A stretch of 10,446 bases of DNA from Thermoanaerobacterium sp. (GTDB lineage Bacteria > Bacillota > Thermoanaerobacteria > Thermoanaerobacterales > Thermoanaerobacteraceae), in assembly GCA_029960905.1 (NCBI GenBank), contig JASBVU010000036.1, forward strand, positions 1 to 10,446, written 5' to 3'. Both the position numbers and the translations under genes were made by a program. The notes beneath the pieces are model-generated. The model made no database searches, had not been told where the DNA came from, and saw only the letters and a list, made by a program, of their open reading frames with translations. The stretch's first letter is position 1, and each line of letters starts with the position of its first letter. This document shows, in pieces, positions 1 through 7,417 of the stretch.

Positions 1-25
1 ACACATACTTTATGTTTTTATACAA

Positions 26-51
26 AAAATATAAAGTATACTTTATATTTT
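26..51. repeat. 26 bp perfect palindrome in AT-rich edge region
   Basis: The two 13 bp arms meet between positions 38 and 39 with no loop and no mismatch. The core reads ATAAAGTATACTTTAT. A further copy of ATACTTTAT lies at 5-13 and matches 38-46, so the motif occurs three times counting both orientations. The surrounding 1-119 is very AT-rich and I see no gene in it. The palindrome may be an operator for a gene beyond the left edge, or a weak bidirectional hairpin. Its function is inference, and some self-complementarity is expected in such AT-rich DNA. Confidence 0.5.
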
Positions 52-102
52 ATATGTAATTTTTAAAACTACATTTTAAATTATCGATTCACCATCTTTC
101 TA

Positions 103-150
103 TAAAAATATAAAAAAATAAACTGGCGTTTAAAATCTTCACGCCAGTTT
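103..150 (-). terminator. Intrinsic terminator, minus strand
   Basis: A perfect 10 bp stem (AAACTGGCGT at 120-129, ACGCCAGTTT at 141-150) encloses an 11 nt loop. Read on the minus strand it is followed by a long T-rich tail down to about 103, whereas the plus-strand side has only a short T run. It would end minus-strand transcription coming through dusB and the broken hydrolase gene. It lies about 250 bp beyond that gene's stop codon, with the transposase relic in between. Confidence 0.7.
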
Positions 151-159
151 AAATTATTC

Positions 160-403
160 ATCTAATTTAACTATAATAGAAACACATTTTGAAAGAGGAT
201 ACCATCTCATAGGAGCATTAAAGACTAACAGAATTATCTATCCACAAGGCATCAGAATTCAGATAAAAGATTTAGCCCAATATATTGAGAAGAACGAAGT
301 TTGCCTCGTTACAGTGAACGGTTCTAGATATTGAGCATATCATTATTAAGAAGCCTTAAATGGCATAGATAATGCTGTAGTAGTGTTGTGTTGGCCTGAG
401 AAA
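160..403 (+). pseudogene. DDE transposase remnant (IS4/IS701-like), degraded
   Basis: One plus-strand frame, followed from about 160 to 403, resembles the C-terminal half of a DDE transposase. Recognisable pieces are ERGYHLIGALKTNRIIYPQG, then YIEKNEVCLVTVNGSRY, then ALNGIDNAVVVLCWPEK. The frame has in-frame stops TGA at 332-334 (where the family usually has Trp after the Tyr) and TAA at 347-349. It has no start codon, no N-terminal domain and no C-terminal end: similarity stops at about 403, beside the stop codon of the opposite-strand hydrolase gene. I saw no terminal inverted repeats or target-site duplication. Family assignment is from memory of IS4/IS701-type proteins and is uncertain; that it is a dead transposase fragment is much surer. 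Confidence 0.7.
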
Positions 404-405
404 GT

Positions 406-1188
406 TTATGAATTAGAATATTCAAATACCTCTGTTTCTTTTGATGTGAAAATGTCAATTGGTAACACCCAAAAGCCTCCATTTCCGTCTATGTCTATTC
501 CTGATGATTTTTTGTATGCAGCCCATGGGACTTTTGAGCAATACCAGTTTTCATCATCATTTTTGTCAGCCCTCCAACTGTAAGGTTTCCCAACAAACTT
601 TGACACTTCATCAACAGCTTTTACTCTTTCTTCTATTGTAGCTTTTGGAACTGTCAGCCCCCATGCCTCACTGAAATTTTCTCTGTAAAATCTTATGGTT
701 TCATAAATCACGCCTTGGTCTGGTTCCGCTGTTAAGAGGCATTTATCATCTATGCTACCATGATACCTTCTGCTGTCAAATATCGCAGCATGTCTTATTG
801 CACCTTGCACGTGAAATCCCTGACTTGTAGCAACTATTATGTCTCATATCGTAAACTTGTCAAATGATATACTATTTTTATAGACTGTCTTTTCACTGCT
901 TCTTGAAGGAAACTTCACACCAAATACTTCTTCCGAATTGATGTTTTTAATTAAATCGTATAAACTTACATAGAATTTATTTACTTCTCCCGCATCAAAA
1001 GGTTTTGATATCATGATAGCTCCATTTAAGGTGAGAAATCTCTTATAAAAGTCCTCTTTTTTAAAGAGGCTTTTTTTCTTTAAGTTTTCTTTAAAATTAA
1101 ACTCTTCAATATTAACGCCAGATATTTCAATCTGTTTTGGAATATCATTGCTACTTGATAGGTATTTATTGTTAGGCAGTATGAGCAT
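406..1188 (-). pseudogene. Permuted papain-like cysteine hydrolase (YiiX/YycO type), interrupted by in-frame TGA
   Basis: Two minus-strand reading segments, 1188-847 (114 codons) and 843-406 (145 codons), share one frame and are separated only by TGA at 846-844. Read through, they give a 260-residue protein. The C-terminal part looks like the permuted NlpC/P60 or papain-like amidase family: a GDIIVATSQG-type strand (the stop occupies the Gly), candidate catalytic His133 in the IRHAAIF motif, KPYSW, candidate catalytic Cys217 in WYCSK, and GGFWVLPIDI near the end. The N-terminal 114 residues are unfamiliar, lysine-rich and without an obvious signal peptide. The start at 1188 has a good ribosome binding site (AAGGGGG, 8 nt away), and dusB ends 65 bp upstream with no clear terminator between, so co-transcription is possible. 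The downstream half could restart only at GTG 810, which would lack the first strand. A GGA-to-TGA change explains the pattern best. Readthrough or a sequencing error cannot be excluded. Confidence 0.78.
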
Positions 1189-1253
1189 TCCTACATCCCC
1201 CTTCTTTTTAGTCTATGCTATTATGGAAGGGTTTTGTGCATGTATTTTTTACA

Positions 1254-2225
1254 TCATTCAGCTTGTTTAATGCTAATCAAAAGCTCTTTGATTTCTTTGT
1301 ATTCAGACATGGTAAATACCATTTGCTTTATCTTTGATGCACCGCGGATACCTTTAAGATACCATGCTATATGCTTTCTCATCTCCAGTATTCCTATATG
1401 TTCACCTTTGTATTCTATCATCATGTCAAGATGCCTTAAAATCATGTCAATCTTTTCACTTACAGTCGGCTCTGGCAGCAGTTCACCTGTATTTAGATAG
1501 TGAAGTATTCTTTTGAAAATCCACGGATTTCCTTCGGCGCCTCTTCCAACCATCACTGCGTCACATCCCGTATCATCCATCATCCTTTTTGCATCCTCCG
1601 GTGAAAACACATCTCCATTTCCTATTACAGGTATTTTTAGGCTGTCCTTCACTTTCTTTATTATGTCCCAGTCAGCATGACCTGAGTAAAACTGCTCTCT
1701 CGTCCTGCCGTGAACTGCTACAGCTTTTACGCCGCAATTTTCAGCCATCTTAGCAATCTCAACAGCATTTACATGAGCATCATCCCATCCTTTCCTTATC
1801 TTTATTGTAACAGGCTTTGAAGAATTTTTCACCACAGCTTTAATTACGCTTTCTGCCAAGTCAGGTTTAAGCATCAAAGCCGAACCATCGCCGTTTTTCA
1901 CTATTTTAGGCGTAGGACAGCCCATGTTTATGTCTATTGTCTTTGCATTTGATGTATTTAATCTCTTTGCGATTTCACCCATTATATAAGGATCAGAACC
2001 AAATATCTGAAGCGCCACATCTTCGTCATCATCTATATCTGTAAGAAATTCTGTATTCTCGCTTCCATAGTAAAGACCTTTGGCACTGACCATTTCTGTG
2101 TATGTAAATCCACAACCCATCTCACTGCATATACGCCTATAAGGCTTATCTGTGACACCTGCCATAGGTGCTAAAAAAACATTGTTTTTGATTTCTACGT
2201 CTCCTATGTACAACTTACTCTTCAT
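1254..2225 (-). CDS. dusB: tRNA-dihydrouridine synthase (DusB family)
   Basis: This is a cytoplasmic FMN enzyme that reduces specific uridines in tRNA to dihydrouridine using NADPH. At 323 residues it has the usual family length. The TIM-barrel start FLAPMAGVTDKPYRR is at 17-31. The IDINMGCPTPK motif at 98-107 carries the active-site Cys103. IKIRKGW (Lys142) is at 141-147, VHGRTREQFYSG (His172) at 171-182, IGNGDVF and GRGAEGNPWIF form the flavin phosphate site, and RKHIAWYLKG is in the helical C-terminal domain. The start is uncertain. An in-frame ATG at 2255 adds ten atypical residues, has no ribosome binding site, and lies almost on the presumed -10 box. ATG 2225 gives a family-like N-terminus but its AAGAAGGG is only 1-2 nt away. 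The gene stands alone between a terminator upstream and the broken hydrolase gene 65 bp downstream. Confidence 0.95.
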   Translation of the reverse strand: MKSKLYIGDVEIKNNVFLAPMAGVTDKPYRRICSEMGCGFTYTEMVSAKGLYYGSENTEFLTDIDDDEDVALQIFGSDPYIMGEIAKRLNTSNAKTIDINMGCPTPKIVKNGDGSALMLKPDLAESVIKAVVKNSSKPVTIKIRKGWDDAHVNAVEIAKMAENCGVKAVAVHGRTREQFYSGHADWDIIKKVKDSLKIPVIGNGDVFSPEDAKRMMDDTGCDAVMVGRGAEGNPWIFKRILHYLNTGELLPEPTVSEKIDMILRHLDMMIEYKGEHIGILEMRKHIAWYLKGIRGASKIKQMVFTMSEYKEIKELLISIKQAE

Positions 2226-2267
2226 TCCCTTCTTACAACCACTATAATAAATCATCTATATTCTATC

Positions 2268-2273
2268 ATTATA
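2268..2273 (-). promoter_or_regulatory. Possible -10 box for dusB
   Basis: A perfect TATAAT lies on the minus strand between the upstream terminator and dusB. No convincing -35 hexamer is found 16-18 bp upstream (AATGGC at 17 bp). If used, transcription would begin near 2261. That leaves almost no leader for ATG 2255 and about 36 nt for ATG 2225, mildly supporting the downstream start. Confidence 0.3.
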
Positions 2274-2315
2274 TTGGCATCTATCCAACTGCCATTTATA
2301 CTGTTTATGTATGAC

Positions 2316-2351
2316 AAAAGGGAAAGCTGCCATCTTACAGCCTTCCCTTTT
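2316..2351 (-). terminator. Intrinsic terminator after the nucleotidase gene
   Basis: A 14 bp stem (2316-2329 with 2338-2351, one G-U pair on the minus-strand RNA) closes an 8 nt loop, 16 bp beyond the stop codon of the large phosphoesterase gene. The minus strand ends in TTTT. The plus strand ends in five T, so the hairpin could work in both directions. It separates the nucleotidase gene from dusB, so dusB needs its own promoter. Confidence 0.75.
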
Positions 2352-2367
2352 TAATAAGTTTATTTTT

Positions 2368-5300
2368 CTATTTTGTGTATTTTGCGTAAACAAATCCATA
2401 TACGCCGTTATACTCAACTTTATACCATCCGTCGTATTCACCAACTACTTTTAATTCATAGCCGTACGGTACTGCTCCTATTTTCAGTGCACTTATGGAA
2501 TTATTTAATCTGACATTCAATCCATCTTTAGCAGTCACCCTCACCGCTTTTAATACGGACACATTTGACAAATCCGATGACGAAGCTACATACTTGCCGT
2601 ATACATAACCTGTTTTTCCATTGTAGTCAATCTGGTACCAACCATTATTTTCGCCTACTATGTTGATAGATTGACCAGCCTTCAGTACGCCTATCACTTT
2701 GTAATTTGTACCGGCACCTAAGCGCACATTTAAAGCTGATGCTGTGACAATACCTTTCTTTCCAATATTTCCTTCTGAAACAGGTGTCTTAGATATTGTC
2801 CAATAGTTGTCAACAACAGGATCTATAGTGCCTTTCATCTTTATATAACTTATCATTAAGTTCCTTATCTGTCCATCGTCTCCATAAGCTTTAGCTGAAT
2901 CAAACACTATTACAGGATTTGTTATGCCTGCTGCCTTCATGAAACCTCCGCCGCCATTAAATCTGTAATTGTTTATCGCCACTGTAAATACATCATCATC
3001 TTTGACTGGTTTGCCATTGACTGTCAGATTCTTAATCCTGTTTCCGACAGGCTGTGTAAGATCTATCGTATAACTTGCGCCATAAAGCTGATCAAGGTTG
3101 TAATCTGGTATATTGAGGGTCTTATCCTTAGTTATAGGATCATCTGGAGATTTAACCTGCTGATAATAGCGGACAGACCATTCCATCCAATCCTTTAACT
3201 GCTTACCAGTCATTTTTATTCCGTACAAGTAATTTTCAAACACATATACACTCATCATGTCTTGTATTGTAACATCGCCTTTTAATATCTGAGCAGTGCT
3301 GCTTAATGGTGCGGCTATTGAAAGATCTGTCTTTGCATAGTATTTTTGCACTTTGTTTATAAGATCCATCAAGGCCGTTTCCTTTGTCAACTGATCTTTT
3401 CCTAAAAAGTCACCAGAAGCTGTGCCTATCTTGGTTCCTACGTATTTGAGCGTCGCTTCTTGGTATGGCTCTGCAAGCTGCATTATGTTTTCATCAGGCT
3501 TTATTGAGCTATCCATTGCAACAGCTTTGCTTGTTTTGCTGTCAATTGTCCATTTCCCGTTTTCATCTTTAGATAAGTTGAAATCTATCCTTGAAACGTA
3601 TTGCCCCCATTTGCCAGGCTCTGTCACTATCACATCTTTACCTTCTGGGTTTTTAAATGTATCCATTTGTATTACAGCATGTGTATGACCAGCTATTATC
3701 GCATCTATCCCATTTACACCTTGAGCTACAGCTTTTACCTGATTTTCCGGTATAGTATCTGATGGACTCTCCTCGCCGGAATGCATAGCAACAACAACTA
3801 TGTCTGCCCCAGCAGCTCTCACTTTAGGCACCCATTTATTTGCTTCTTCTACAAGGTCATTAAATTTAAGCCCCGCATAATGAGATTTGTCTTCCCATGA
3901 AGGAATTTCTTTTGTAGTAAGTCCTAATATGCCTACTTTCACATCACCCATAGGTGTAGTTATCGTCTTAATGTAGTAAGGCTCTACAAAGTTCGTGCCA
4001 TCATCTTTGTAAGTATTTGCAGACAAGACATGGATGTTCTCCTTTTCCATATCAGCGATTACTCTGTTTAAGACATCCAATCCATAATTGAATTCATGGT
4101 TGCCTAACGTCCACGTATCGTAGTGCATAGCACCCATTGCCTTCGCCATCGGATATTCAGATTTTGTGTCAATTTTATCGTAGTAGTATGAAAGCGGCGT
4201 ACCTTGAATTGTATCACCATTGTCTACTAATACGACATTAGGATTTTCAGACCTTACTTGATCAACATAACCTGCTACCTTTGCAAGGCCCTGATTAGCC
4301 TCTTTTGCACTGCTGTAATCCCATGGCACCAGATTCCCATGTACATCAGATGTAGCTAAAACTGTTATAGTCGTTTCATTAGAAGCTGGCATTGTGGCTG
4401 GAGATATCCTATTGTCTATTTTCGCTGTTATATGACCTTGTGCCTTTACAGCATCGATAAATGCATCTCTGACCAATTTCTGCGTATCTATGTAAGACTT
4501 CTGCACATCGGGATCAGTAAATTCTGTAAAACCATCTCCACCAGTTCCCATGAAATTATTCGTTGCTACAAGGTATTTTGCGTTCATGTCTATTGGTGTA
4601 CCATCAGATTTCTTGATGTCAAATACTCTATTCATGGATGGTTTATTTGGATCGTACTTAAATGAAAGACCTGCAACCTGAATCCCTTTGCCACCATCCT
4701 GAACCGCCTGTTCTAACACTTTTTTAATCTCTGCACCAGTCATGCTCACTGTAACAATGGTATTGTCAAATGGCATCAACGTGTACATTGTTCCAACAGT
4801 AATGTCACCTTTTAATACGTCAGTTCTTAATCCTCCATTGTTTCCAAAGGCAAAATCCGCATTTACAGCATCCTTAACGACTTCTGACGTCCAATTTCCT
4901 AAAATCGAATCGCCAAAAGGATTTGCACTTTGAGTTCTTGTCAAGTCTACATCTGCAGTGCCAATGACTTGACTAAATAACGGTCCAGCCTCTTGTATGG
5001 CTTTATCGACTATACTTTGAACTTCTTCATCAACTATCGGTGTTTTCGTATTGTAATAGCTGTAATCATCATTGTAAACCATATCGGAAGCTGATACAGT
5101 ACCATCACCATTTACTGTTATCTTGAGATCGATAAAGCCCATACCTGCATTGTTGGCAACACCTACAGGTATTCCATTTACTCTGGTTGTAACAATCGTA
5201 TGAGTATGGCCGCCAAATATAGCATCTACACCTTTTACACTCTTTGCAAAATCAATGAGATTGCCTGTTGTCTCACCTGTATTCTTATCAGTTGTAGCTC

Positions 5301-5994
5301 CCATATGTGCTAAGACAACTACAATCTGTGCACCATCATTTCTTAACTGCTGTGCAAGATTATTTACAATTGGCACAGGATCTTTAAAATCTACATTGCT
5401 TATGAGAGATGGCAAAATTATAGACGGAAATTCTTTGTTATCAACGATGCCAATGATGCCGATCTTTACTCCATTTCTTTCAATTACAACGTATGGTTTC
5501 GTGTAACTTACAGGTTTGCCTGTAGTTTTGTCGTATACATTGGCTGCTAAAACAGGTATTGTAGATCCTTTTAAAACTGCGCTACCTGTATCGATGACAG
5601 AATCAATGCCCCAGTCGTACTCGTGATTTCCTAATGCCATAGCATCAAATCCAATGTTTTTCATCATATCGATGACAGGTTGACCTTTTAAAACGTTTGA
5701 AAGAGGCGTACCTTGAAACATATCTCCGCCTGATAGTATAACAGTATCAGGATTTGCTGCCTTTATGTCCTTTATTCTTTTTGCCAGTACAGATCCTCTC
5801 TCCTGAGTGATAGGTGTTCCGTCGCTTAATTTGCCTGATGCCTGCAGATACCCGTGGAAATCGGTGACTTCTACAAAGTCAAATGTCTTTGACGCATTTG
5901 CGTATGATATCTGAGGCATACTTGAAAATACCATACCAAATACCATCACAAATGTCAAAATGATACTTAAAACTTTGCCTCTACCTTTTAACAT
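2368..5994 (-). CDS. Secreted tandem 5'-nucleotidase / 2',3'-cyclic phosphodiesterase-3'-nucleotidase with SH3b repeats
   Basis: This 1208-residue exported enzyme probably strips phosphate from extracellular nucleotides. A signal peptide occupies about 1-32 (basic MLKGRGK, hydrophobic core, likely cut after SYA). Module 1 is UshA-like: metal ligands Asp45/His47 (TDFHG), Asp91 (GGDMFQGTP), Asn123-His124 (GNHE), His230 and GGHTH (His263, His265), then a nucleotidase C-domain with NNFMGTGGDGF at 479-489. Module 2 is CpdB-like: Asp550/His552 (SDVHG), Asp594 (NGDTIQGTP), Asn632-His633, His738 and GHTH (His770, His772), then a C-domain with NNYRFNGGGGF at 1008-1018. Two SH3b domains (about 1079-1136 and 1149-1207, each with LNVR and GWY) end the protein and probably hold it to the wall. 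All expected catalytic residues are present in both modules. There is no LPXTG anchor and no TM helix besides the signal. ATG 5994 is chosen for its AGGAGG 6 nt upstream. ATG 6048 would add 18 residues and has AGGGGG too close. It is like Bacillus YfkN, but as I recall with the two modules in opposite order. The gene is monocistronic. Confidence 0.95.
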   Translation of the reverse strand: MLKGRGKVLSIILTFVMVFGMVFSSMPQISYANASKTFDFVEVTDFHGYLQASGKLSDGTPITQERGSVLAKRIKDIKAANPDTVILSGGDMFQGTPLSNVLKGQPVIDMMKNIGFDAMALGNHEYDWGIDSVIDTGSAVLKGSTIPVLAANVYDKTTGKPVSYTKPYVVIERNGVKIGIIGIVDNKEFPSIILPSLISNVDFKDPVPIVNNLAQQLRNDGAQIVVVLAHMGATTDKNTGETTGNLIDFAKSVKGVDAIFGGHTHTIVTTRVNGIPVGVANNAGMGFIDLKITVNGDGTVSASDMVYNDDYSYYNTKTPIVDEEVQSIVDKAIQEAGPLFSQVIGTADVDLTRTQSANPFGDSILGNWTSEVVKDAVNADFAFGNNGGLRTDVLKGDITVGTMYTLMPFDNTIVTVSMTGAEIKKVLEQAVQDGGKGIQVAGLSFKYDPNKPSMNRVFDIKKSDGTPIDMNAKYLVATNNFMGTGGDGFTEFTDPDVQKSYIDTQKLVRDAFIDAVKAQGHITAKIDNRISPATMPASNETTITVLATSDVHGNLVPWDYSSAKEANQGLAKVAGYVDQVRSENPNVVLVDNGDTIQGTPLSYYYDKIDTKSEYPMAKAMGAMHYDTWTLGNHEFNYGLDVLNRVIADMEKENIHVLSANTYKDDGTNFVEPYYIKTITTPMGDVKVGILGLTTKEIPSWEDKSHYAGLKFNDLVEEANKWVPKVRAAGADIVVVAMHSGEESPSDTIPENQVKAVAQGVNGIDAIIAGHTHAVIQMDTFKNPEGKDVIVTEPGKWGQYVSRIDFNLSKDENGKWTIDSKTSKAVAMDSSIKPDENIMQLAEPYQEATLKYVGTKIGTASGDFLGKDQLTKETALMDLINKVQKYYAKTDLSIAAPLSSTAQILKGDVTIQDMMSVYVFENYLYGIKMTGKQLKDWMEWSVRYYQQVKSPDDPITKDKTLNIPDYNLDQLYGASYTIDLTQPVGNRIKNLTVNGKPVKDDDVFTVAINNYRFNGGGGFMKAAGITNPVIVFDSAKAYGDDGQIRNLMISYIKMKGTIDPVVDNYWTISKTPVSEGNIGKKGIVTASALNVRLGAGTNYKVIGVLKAGQSINIVGENNGWYQIDYNGKTGYVYGKYVASSSDLSNVSVLKAVRVTAKDGLNVRLNNSISALKIGAVPYGYELKVVGEYDGWYKVEYNGVYGFVYAKYTK

Positions 5995-6179
5995 ATTAAC
6001 CCTCCTACTTCTCTTATTATTTGAAATATTTTTGAGTATAAACACCATTCCCCCTTATGTCATATTCGTTTAAACACTGATGCATTGGAATAACATAGAT
6101 GTGCATTAACCTAAAATCAACAAAATCTTAGCTGCTTTGACGATTAGTACAACTTCTCACAAGATTAATATAACAGACA

Positions 6180-6209
6180 ATTATAAAGCTATTATTAAGT
6201 GTGTGTTAA
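6180..6209 (-). promoter_or_regulatory. Promoter of the nucleotidase gene
   Basis: On the minus strand TTAACA (6209-6204) and a perfect TATAAT (6185-6180) are separated by 18 bp. The predicted start of transcription is near 6173, leaving a leader of about 180 nt before ATG 5994. The -35 hexamer coincides with one of the four Pho-box repeats, as expected for a promoter activated by a regulator bound over the -35 region. Confidence 0.6.
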
Positions 6210-6220
6210 AATCATGTAAA
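6182..6220 (-). promoter_or_regulatory. Candidate PhoP-binding site (Pho box), four 11-bp-phased hexamers
   Basis: On the minus strand TTTACA (6220-6215), TTAACA (6209-6204), TTAATA (6198-6193) and TTTATA (6187-6182) follow one another with exactly 5 bp between each, giving an 11 bp period. Firmicute PhoP is known to bind direct repeats resembling TT(A/C/T)ACA at about this spacing, around -20 to -60 of its promoters. The first two hexamers fit the consensus; the last two have T instead of C, and the last overlaps the -10 box. The adjacent gene encodes a secreted nucleotidase, a typical Pho-regulon member. That PhoP binds here is inference; the repeat itself is directly visible. Confidence 0.62.
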
Positions 6221-6401
6221 GCTTGAATTTGTGCGAGATATTTAATTGTAATATATCAGATGTCAGACAACTTTTAATATAATTTTATATCGTTATCAAA
6301 ACAATTACAAACCCCAAATATTGCCTTTATTTGAAATTATATAAATGTACCTCAAAAATCCTCACGATATTAAAAAATTATTCCAATTTGCTATAAATTA
6401 T

Positions 6402-6428
6402 AAAAGCTGAAGAAAAATTTTCTTCAGC
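6402..6428 (-). terminator. Intrinsic terminator of the MurNAc operon
   Basis: The minus strand carries GCTGAAGAAAA and TTTTCTTCAGC with one base between them, effectively a stem of about 9 bp with a small loop. TTTTATAATTTAT follows. It lies about 80 bp beyond the murQ stop codon and has no T run on the plus strand, so it terminates minus-strand transcription. Confidence 0.75.
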
Positions 6429-6507
6429 CAAAAATAACTACTGTACTGTATGTTTTCCTTATGTATTCTTATTATACTATAATGTTCAATAAATATAATA
6501 GTAGAAT

Positions 6508-7413
6508 TTATTTTGTTCTATTCTCTTTCAGCGCTTTCTCTATATAACCTTCTGCCTTTTCCAAGAGCTTCTGGGCTTCAGGTTTTTCAAGACTTGTGAG
6601 TATGATTAGTATCGTCAATTTAACATTATAATCGGTCTCATTTAATATCCTCTCAATAGTAACATCATCAGCTCCTGTTGCAAGTTTAACTATCCGTTTT
6701 GCCCTGTGAATTAATTTCTCGTTTGTCGCCTGTACATCAACCATCAAATTGCTGTACACTTTACCAATCTTTATCATAACTCCTGTAGAAATCATATTTA
6801 ATACAAGTTTCTGAGCAGTTCCTGCTTTCATCCTCGTAGAACCCATAATAACCTCAGGACCAACAACAGGCGCTATCATTACATCAACTAATTTTTTCAT
6901 CTCACAGTTTGGATTACACGATATACCTATTGTCGTCACTCCAATTTCTTTGGCATAATGAAGTGCTCCTAAAACATAAGGTGTCCTTCCACTGGCTGCA
7001 ATTCCTACCACAATATCATTACTGGATAAATTCCTTTCAATCAAGTCTGATTTACCGAGTTCCATATTATCTTCTGCACCTTCAACAGCTTTTCTTATAG
7101 CCGTATCTCCACCTGCGATAATTCCCTGCACCATTTCGGGAGATACACCAAATGTAGGAGGACATTCAGAAGCGTCAAGTATTCCAAGCCTGCCACTTGT
7201 GCCAGCACCAATATATATAAGCCTTCCGCCCTTTTTTAATTTTTCCGCTGCAATATCTATAGCTTTTGCAATATTTGGTATTTCTTTTCCTACAGCGATC
7301 GGAACTTTTTTATCTTCCTCGTTTATTTTTTTTAGCATATCCTCTGTGCTTAACCTATCTATATCAACCGTATCTGGATTCCTTCCTTCAGTCATTAGCA
7401 CTTCTAAGTTCAT
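6508..7413 (-). CDS. murQ: N-acetylmuramic acid 6-phosphate etherase
   Basis: MurQ cleaves the D-lactyl ether of MurNAc-6-phosphate in the cytoplasm, giving GlcNAc-6-phosphate and D-lactate. This is the last specific step of MurNAc salvage. The 301 residues match the usual length (about 300). The SIS sugar-phosphate-binding domain is evident: [20 protein letters not shown] at 66-85 contains Glu83, and EGAEDN contains Glu114. Both fall at the same numbers as the catalytic pair known from the E. coli enzyme. [12 protein letters not shown] (140-151) and the family signature [12 protein letters not shown] (191-202) follow. The N-terminus [17 protein letters not shown] is also characteristic. ATG 7413 has AAAGGG 8 nt upstream, inside the end of mupG; the two genes are only 4 bp apart, so they are probably translationally linked. 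It is the last gene of the operon. Confidence 0.97.
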   Translation of the reverse strand: MNLEVLMTEGRNPDTVDIDRLSTEDMLKKINEEDKKVPIAVGKEIPNIAKAIDIAAEKLKKGGRLIYIGAGTSGRLGILDASECPPTFGVSPEMVQGIIAGGDTAIRKAVEGAEDNMELGKSDLIERNLSSNDIVVGIAASGRTPYVLGALHYAKEIGVTTIGISCNPNCEMKKLVDVMIAPVVGPEVIMGSTRMKAGTAQKLVLNMISTGVMIKIGKVYSNLMVDVQATNEKLIHRAKRIVKLATGADDVTIERILNETDYNVKLTILIILTSLEKPEAQKLLEKAEGYIEKALKENRTK

Positions 7414-7417
7414 GATA

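Larger units (their letters stand above)
5995..6507. other. Intergenic region between murQ and the nucleotidase gene
   Basis: These 513 bp carry no gene-like frame on either strand. From the murQ side they hold the murQ terminator (6402-6428), then an AT-rich stretch (6230-6400) in which I see only short palindromic runs such as ATATAA-AA-TTATAT near 6270-6285. Next come the Pho-box repeats and promoter (6180-6220). The rest is a leader of about 180 nt (6173-5995). The leader contains two purine-rich sites: AAGGGGG just above ATG 6048 and AGGAGG above ATG 5994. A second weak promoter-like pair, TTGATT-17-TATGTT, sits around 6081-6120. I recognise no riboswitch in the leader. Confidence 0.6.

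Noticed and set aside
383..583. Plus-strand open frame of 66 codons
   Set aside because: Its first residues are the tail of the transposase relic and the rest is antisense to the hydrolase gene; it has no ribosome binding site.
844..846. TGA read as selenocysteine or tryptophan
   Set aside because: The family position is Gly, not a redox Cys or a Trp, and I see no obvious recoding hairpin just downstream; a nonsense mutation is simpler, though not proven.
844..1188. The 114-codon segment as an independent small gene
   Set aside because: It is in the same frame as the hydrolase half, has no spacer or second ribosome binding site, and ends precisely inside a family motif, so it is the N-terminal part of one broken gene.
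1189..1253. Terminator between dusB and the hydrolase gene
   Set aside because: Only a 6 bp CCCTTC/GAAGGG pairing with a loop of about 27 nt and a small ATGTA/TACAT repeat are present; neither makes a convincing terminator.
2256..2444. Minus-strand frame across the nucleotidase 3' end and terminator
   Set aside because: It overlaps the end of the large gene in another frame, runs through the terminator hairpin and shows no family similarity.
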